This document shows, piece after piece, positions 59,845-64,000 of a DNA stretch of 64,000 nucleotides (its first letter is position 1; each line of letters starts with the position of its first letter). Source of the stretch: Kibdelosporangium sp. MJ126-NF4 (GTDB lineage: Bacteria; Actinomycetota; Actinomycetes; Mycobacteriales; Pseudonocardiaceae); the NCBI RefSeq assembly GCF_000826545.1, contig NZ_CDME01000015.1, forward strand, positions 894,695 to 958,694, read 5' to 3'. A program made the position numbers and the translations under genes. A model generated the notes under the pieces. That model saw nothing but the letters and a program-made list of their open reading frames with translations, was not told where the DNA came from and made no database searches.

Positions 59845-61050
59845 TTACCGGGTTTCCGGCACGCTCCCGTTGATGAGTTCTTGCCCAATGGAGTCCAGCA
59901 CGTCGGTCGAAGCCCGCACCGCGTGGAAACCCCGATCGGTCATCTCCTTCTCGTAGTTGCCGACGGCCGTCACCAGCGGTGTCCCTTGGTTGAGCACCGA
60001 GTGCAGGCACCGGGTCAGAGTGCCCGCGTCCGCCAGTGCGGTGTTGGCGCCCGAACCCTTGGCCGGGGGCATGGCGTGAATCGCGTCGCCGAGCAGGGTC
60101 ACGTTGCTCGGCCGCCACGTGACGATCGGAACCGATGTGGCCATGCGCAGGAAGAAGGTGTGCTCCGGCCAACCCTGCTTGACGATCGTGCGCAGGCCAG
60201 GGTGCGAGCGCCTAGTCAGCTCGACCGCGCGCTGGTGCAACGTTGCTGAGCCGATAGTGGACAGGGCGGCATCGCCGTCCGGCAGCCGAGTGGCCGCGAT
60301 GGTGATCGCCCACATGACGAAGTCCGCCCGGTCGGTCAGGCGCAGTCCCGGCCACAGCCGGTCGGCGGTTTCCTGCGGATCGTTCGTGAACCGCAGGTAC
60401 CCGATTCCCATCGCCGGATCGGTGCCGGTGATCGCCGCGAACGAGCCGCCGAGCTCGGGCGGCAGTGTCGCGCTGGCCTCGGGTGTGATCGGGGATTTTC
60501 CGCCGATCCACCGGACGCCGGTGTCGCGTAGTTCGGCGTGGGGCAGGTACTGGCGGCGCACGGCGGAGCCGATGCCGTCCGCGCCGACCAGCAGATCGCC
60601 GGTGTCGCTGCCGCCGTCACGGAAATGCACCCGTACGCGGGTGTCGCTCTCGAACCGATCGACTGCCTTTCCGAAGTGGACGATGTCGTCCATGTCGGCG
60701 AGGAGGATCTCGCGCAGCGTCAGCCGACTGACGGCCGAACCAGGGTTGATGATCGCCTGCGGGGTGGGTCCCGGTATCGGCACCTCACGCAGCCGGTGCT
60801 CGGCCGCGGACAGCACCTGAAACCTTTCGTTCGGCTGTCCACGCGTGTCCAGGTAAAGCTGGTACAGCGGCGCCGGAAGGCACGTACGCAGCGCGTCGTC
60901 ACCGCGGTGGTCGATGTGGATACGGTGCCCCTGCGCCCGGGAGTAGGGCGACACGTCCTGCTCGAACACGGCGACGTCGATTCCCGCTTGCCGCAATCCT
61001 TGCGCCAAGCACAGGCCACCGAGGCCGGCTCCCGCGACAAGTACTCGCAT
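59845..61050 (-). CDS. FAD-dependent monooxygenase
   Basis: 401 aa. N-terminal VLVAGAGLGGLCLAQGLRQAGIDVAVFEQ, VGADGIGSAVRRQYLP and LLGDAIHAMPPAKGSGANTALADAG identify a class A flavoprotein hydroxylase. ATG 61050 follows AGGAG with 8-nt spacing. It lies 69 bp downstream of the next monooxygenase on the same strand, and the three FAD enzymes here are probably co-transcribed. Substrate unknown; an aromatic polyketide-type compound is likely. Confidence 0.87.
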   Translation of the reverse strand: MRVLVAGAGLGGLCLAQGLRQAGIDVAVFEQDVSPYSRAQGHRIHIDHRGDDALRTCLPAPLYQLYLDTRGQPNERFQVLSAAEHRLREVPIPGPTPQAIINPGSAVSRLTLREILLADMDDIVHFGKAVDRFESDTRVRVHFRDGGSDTGDLLVGADGIGSAVRRQYLPHAELRDTGVRWIGGKSPITPEASATLPPELGGSFAAITGTDPAMGIGYLRFTNDPQETADRLWPGLRLTDRADFVMWAITIAATRLPDGDAALSTIGSATLHQRAVELTRRSHPGLRTIVKQGWPEHTFFLRMATSVPIVTWRPSNVTLLGDAIHAMPPAKGSGANTALADAGTLTRCLHSVLNQGTPLVTAVGNYEKEMTDRGFHAVRASTDVLDSIGQELINGSVPETR

Positions 61051-61119
61051 GAAGTCCACTCCTGTTGTCGAATTGATCTGCCGAATTGATCTGTCGTTCA
61101 GGTCCGCCGGGCAGGGGTG

Positions 61120-62655
61120 TCAGCGCGCGTCCCCATGTCGGCTGTGCAGTTGGGCCAGCACGTCCGGCAAGAGTTGCCAGGACTCGCGGTCGGCCCGTTC
61201 GGCTCGCCATGCGACGATCCCATCCGGTCGGACCAGCACCAGTCCGTTCGCCGAGATGCCGTACCGCCAGAGGGATTCGCTTGGCAGCTCCCGGATCTCG
61301 ATGGTGCGCCCACCGGCCCTCGGCAGGACTGCAGGCAGAGATGGCACGGCGTTCGGCCCGGCCAGCATGACAAACCCGCTGCCGAAAGAGTCTAGTGTGG
61401 ACTCGCCAGTGGTGAGTCGCACGTGGGCGGCACGGGTACCCGGTCGGCCGGTGGGCACCAGGGGATCCTCGAACACCGCGCCGCCGTCGGATTCGGCGAG
61501 CACGGCCGTCGAGTGGTACCGGAATCCCAACTCGTAGGTCAATCGGTCGGGAACCTCGGAGTCGGCCGCTGCGACCGTGCCCGGTGCCGACAACAGTGAC
61601 ATCGCGTCGTTGATCGACGCTTCGGCGCGCGGCCTTCGCTCGGCGTCGTAGCTGTCCAGCAGCCCGAGACCGGCCGCGCCCCGCAGAATCGCGGCGATCT
61701 TCCAGGAGATGTTGTGTGCCTCTTGGATGTGCGTGTTGCCGTTCATGCCCGGCATCGGCGGTGCGACACACGCGGCGTCGCCAAGCAGGACCAACCGGCC
61801 GTCGTTGAACCGGTCAGCGATGCACGCCGTGATGTCGAACGAAGTGCGACCAATGATCGTGACGTCCACATCGGATCGTCCGATCGCGGTGTCGATCAGC
61901 TCGACGCAGCGCTCATCGGTCAGCTCGACAAGCCGTGTCGGCTCGCAGGGAAGGACGAGTGCCCAGCGATGCCGTCCCGGTTCCGGCAGCACCATGCCGC
62001 CCACCGCGCGGACCAGGTAGCCGCCCGCGGACGGCGACACGGCGTCGAGGTCGGCGCGAAACGCGATACTCAGGTGGTGGCCGAGCGTGCCGGGGCCGTG
62101 CACGCCGATGTCGGCGGCGGTCCCGTCCGGTGATCCAGCCGCCAGCAGCAGGAAACCACTCCGCACGGTGTGTTCGGCACCCGCCGGTTCGCGCAGCACC
62201 GCAGTGATCCCCTCGGCATCCTTGGAGTATCGGACGAGGCTGGTGCTCATCCGTATCTCGGCACCGAGCTTTCCGGCGACCGAGCACAGCACGTCGGACA
62301 ACTCGCCGTCGTTGCAATAGCACGGCCGCATCGGGCTGACCGATTCGGGCACGGTCGGCCACGGCGGCGACAGCAGGGACAGCACCGGGCCGACGAGGGT
62401 TTCCACGGTGGCCATGGTGCGAGGCGCCGACTCGTCCTGTGCGACGGCGAGCACCGGGTCGGCAAATCCGGCGCCGTGCAACGCCTCCATCGTGCGGGTG
62501 GTGAGCCGGTGGTTTCGAGGCGAACGCGGCCTCCGGGGTAGCGGGTCGACCACAAGCGCGGGTACGCCGTGCTGCCCGAGGAACGCGGCCGCGGACAGTC
62601 CCGCGACGGTTGCGCCCACGACAAGTACCGGGACCTCGGTGTGTGCTTGTTTCAC
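61120..62655 (-). CDS. FAD-dependent aromatic hydroxylase (RdmE/TetX-like)
   Basis: 511 aa, GTG 62655 overlapping the upstream stop by 4 nt. VLVVGATVAGLSAAAFLGQHGVPALVVDP, an intermediate substrate-binding region, and LVLLGDAACVAPPMPGMNGNTHIQEAHN are typical of larger aromatic polyketide hydroxylases. The C-terminal ~130 residues resemble a thioredoxin-like domain. Part of a run of three FAD oxygenases. Confidence 0.87.
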   Translation of the reverse strand: MKQAHTEVPVLVVGATVAGLSAAAFLGQHGVPALVVDPLPRRPRSPRNHRLTTRTMEALHGAGFADPVLAVAQDESAPRTMATVETLVGPVLSLLSPPWPTVPESVSPMRPCYCNDGELSDVLCSVAGKLGAEIRMSTSLVRYSKDAEGITAVLREPAGAEHTVRSGFLLLAAGSPDGTAADIGVHGPGTLGHHLSIAFRADLDAVSPSAGGYLVRAVGGMVLPEPGRHRWALVLPCEPTRLVELTDERCVELIDTAIGRSDVDVTIIGRTSFDITACIADRFNDGRLVLLGDAACVAPPMPGMNGNTHIQEAHNISWKIAAILRGAAGLGLLDSYDAERRPRAEASINDAMSLLSAPGTVAAADSEVPDRLTYELGFRYHSTAVLAESDGGAVFEDPLVPTGRPGTRAAHVRLTTGESTLDSFGSGFVMLAGPNAVPSLPAVLPRAGGRTIEIRELPSESLWRYGISANGLVLVRPDGIVAWRAERADRESWQLLPDVLAQLHSRHGDAR

Positions 62656-63935
62656 CGTGCGGTCTCGCCGCCGGGTGGAGTCAGGATTCGTTTGTTGCGC
62701 ACGCGTTCGGGCCGGATGCCGTAGGCGATCACCCGCCCCATGAGTTTGCCGACCAGCCCTGCGCCTGCCCCGGCACCATCGTCGGTTCCCATGTTTGTCC
62801 CGGCCGTCGCGCCGTTGAGGTCGACCCGCAGCGCGGCGCGTTGCAGCAGCTGGATCGTGGTCGTGGGCAGTGTTCTGCGCCGTTGGACCGCCGCCAGGGC
62901 CGACCGGGGCACCGGGACCTCTTCGCGCTGGCACCGGAGCAATGGCTCGACAAGGGTGTTGGCCGCGGCGACCGCGTCCTGCACGGCGAGGTTCACCCCG
63001 ACTCCACCGACGGGCGACATGCAGTGCGCGGCGTCGCCGATGACCAGCATGCCCGGCACGTGCCAGCGTCGGAGCCGATCGACCCGCACGTCAAGAAAAC
63101 TGAGCGCGTCGACGGACTCGATCTCGCCGACCCGGTCGGCTAGAAACGGGGCAAGCCGCACGACCTTGTCGCGGAACGCCTCGATACCCGCCGCACGCAA
63201 CGCCCGGATCCCATCGCCTTTCGGGATCTCGACGAACGACTGCCAATAGGAGCCGCGATCGATCAGCCCGAGGATGTCCCCACCGTCGAGGCGGAGGGTG
63301 ATTCCTTCCTTCGGATCGTCGTCGCGCCGGGAGAGGCGGAACAACACGACATCGATGGACACGCCCATCGCACGGGGGCGCAGGCCGACCGCGGCGCGAG
63401 TGGGTGATCGCCGTCCGTCGGCGGCGATCACCAGATCGGCCCGAATCTCGTGTTCCTCGTCGCCGTTCCGGTAGCGGACGCCGCACACCCGGTCGTCCGC
63501 TCGCAGGACGTCGTGGAACGACGAGTTCATCAGCAGCCGAAAGTTGGGGTACCGCGCCGCCTCGCTGGTGATGAAGTCGAGAAAGTCCCATTGCCCGATC
63601 ATCGTGATATACGGGAACTTGACCTTCAGTCGCCGAAAGTCGGCCAGCTCGCGACGCTTGCCCGCTCGGATCATGCTCATCGAGCCGATCTTGTGATGCG
63701 GACGGGCGTGGAGTTTCTCGGCCAGCTCCAACTGGTCCAGCACGTCGAGTGTCGCCGGGTGAACGGTGTCCCCGCGGAAGTCGCGCAGAAAGTCGCCGTG
63801 CCGCTCCAGCAAAGTCACCTCGACCCCGGCGCGGGCCAGCAGCAGCGCCACCATGGCCCCGGCTGGACCGCCCCCGACGACACACACGGTGGTGGATTCA
63901 CTCTCGTCCGCCAACCTGCCCACCTCTTTCTTCAA
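62652..63935 (-). CDS. FAD-dependent oxygenase (putative aromatic hydroxylase)
   Basis: 427 aa from a TTG at 63935; a GTG at 63923 (GAAAGAG upstream) is another start. VCVVGGGPAGAMVALLLARAGVEVTLLERHGDFLRDFRGDTVHPATLDVL and GDAAHCMSPVGGVGVNLAVQDAVAAANTL are class A flavoprotein features. It is the first gene of the three FAD oxygenases and lies next to palindromic operator-like sequence at the right edge, so a divergent regulator or pathway probably lies beyond the window. Confidence 0.87.
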   Translation of the reverse strand: MKKEVGRLADESESTTVCVVGGGPAGAMVALLLARAGVEVTLLERHGDFLRDFRGDTVHPATLDVLDQLELAEKLHARPHHKIGSMSMIRAGKRRELADFRRLKVKFPYITMIGQWDFLDFITSEAARYPNFRLLMNSSFHDVLRADDRVCGVRYRNGDEEHEIRADLVIAADGRRSPTRAAVGLRPRAMGVSIDVVLFRLSRRDDDPKEGITLRLDGGDILGLIDRGSYWQSFVEIPKGDGIRALRAAGIEAFRDKVVRLAPFLADRVGEIESVDALSFLDVRVDRLRRWHVPGMLVIGDAAHCMSPVGGVGVNLAVQDAVAAANTLVEPLLRCQREEVPVPRSALAAVQRRRTLPTTTIQLLQRAALRVDLNGATAGTNMGTDDGAGAGAGLVGKLMGRVIAYGIRPERVRNKRILTPPGGETAR

Positions 63936-63974
63936 CAGTGACGAAGAAAACGTAGCAGACCGTCGACGAATACT

Positions 63975-63988
63975 TCAACAGTGTTGGA
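63975..63988. promoter_or_regulatory. Candidate operator CAACA-G-TGTTG at the window edge
   Basis: CAACAGTGTTG is palindromic, embedded in CTTCAACAGTGTTGGAGA. The half CTTCAACAGTG recurs at 63930-63940, overlapping the start codon of the FAD oxygenase gene. This paired arrangement fits repression of the operon by a regulator encoded further right. Confidence 0.45.
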
Positions 63989-64000
63989 GATAACTTCGGC

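Noticed and set aside
1..64000. CRISPR arrays, tRNA or rRNA genes
   Set aside because: The only regular spacing found is the 30-nt palindrome arrays, whose units are spaced by 7 nt with non-unique spacers and no cas genes; no cloverleaf or rRNA-like sequence was seen.

Overview
The window is high-GC DNA with many GTG/TTG starts, 4-nt ATGA/GTGA gene overlaps, and dense TetR/MocR/Lrp/PucR regulation. Its enzyme families (FAD monooxygenases, P450, luciferase-like oxygenases) are typical of a filamentous actinomycete. The mix suggests Pseudonocardiaceae (Amycolatopsis, Kibdelosporangium or Lentzea-like), but that placement is inference. About 60 protein genes are supported. I saw no rRNA, tRNA or CRISPR array.

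Layout. 0-5.3 kb: two luciferase-like monooxygenases, a FAD monooxygenase divergent from a TetR regulator with a double palindromic operator, and a membrane metallophosphoesterase. 5.3-7.5 kb: an insertion scar with a stand-alone TnpB nuclease and a downstream gene fragment. 7.5-20.6 kb: accessory metabolism, including an M4 metalloprotease, methyltransferases, an aryl-CoA ligase, a TetR/P450 pair, a LysE/MocR pair, a nucleoside hydrolase, a transglutaminase-like protein and a creatininase. 20.65-26.2 kb: a tightly overlapping operon (Zn-type dehydrogenase, degenerate PTPS homologue, glycosyltransferase, methyltransferase, flippase-like membrane protein, GTP cyclohydrolase II) divergent from a CDP-alcohol phosphatidyltransferase. 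It looks like a pathway to an unknown nucleotide-derived, glycosylated, membrane-linked product.

26.1-32 kb: a NarL-type two-component pair, then a 1.38-kb non-coding element with ~407-bp inverted arms around an array of 23-nt palindromes at 30-nt period, then a TetR/FAD monooxygenase operon. 32-40.4 kb: an Lrp regulator and MFS exporter beside a seven-gene overlapping operon (methyltransferase, FecCD-type permease, ATPase, binding lipoprotein, cysteine-synthase-like PLP enzyme, ATP-grasp ligase, alpha/beta hydrolase). This could be a small undescribed metallophore or amino-acid ligand system. 40.5-42.1 kb: orphan oxidase subunit III/IV-like membrane proteins. 42.2-42.7 kb: a truncated second copy of the repeat element, whose end supplies the stop codon of a glycerate kinase.

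43-51.8 kb: glycerate kinase with an SLC13-type transporter, an OmpR/HK system, and a PucR regulator near a deacetylase/OYE/DUF1989 operon. 51.8-59.7 kb: a 22-bp perfect inverted repeat, a third repeat-array remnant, DUF89 and Sir2 proteins, two secreted beta-helix proteins, an ArsR-AHSA1 fusion and a YtrA-type operon. 59.8-63.9 kb: three consecutive FAD-dependent oxygenases, probably the edge of a biosynthetic cluster continuing beyond the window.
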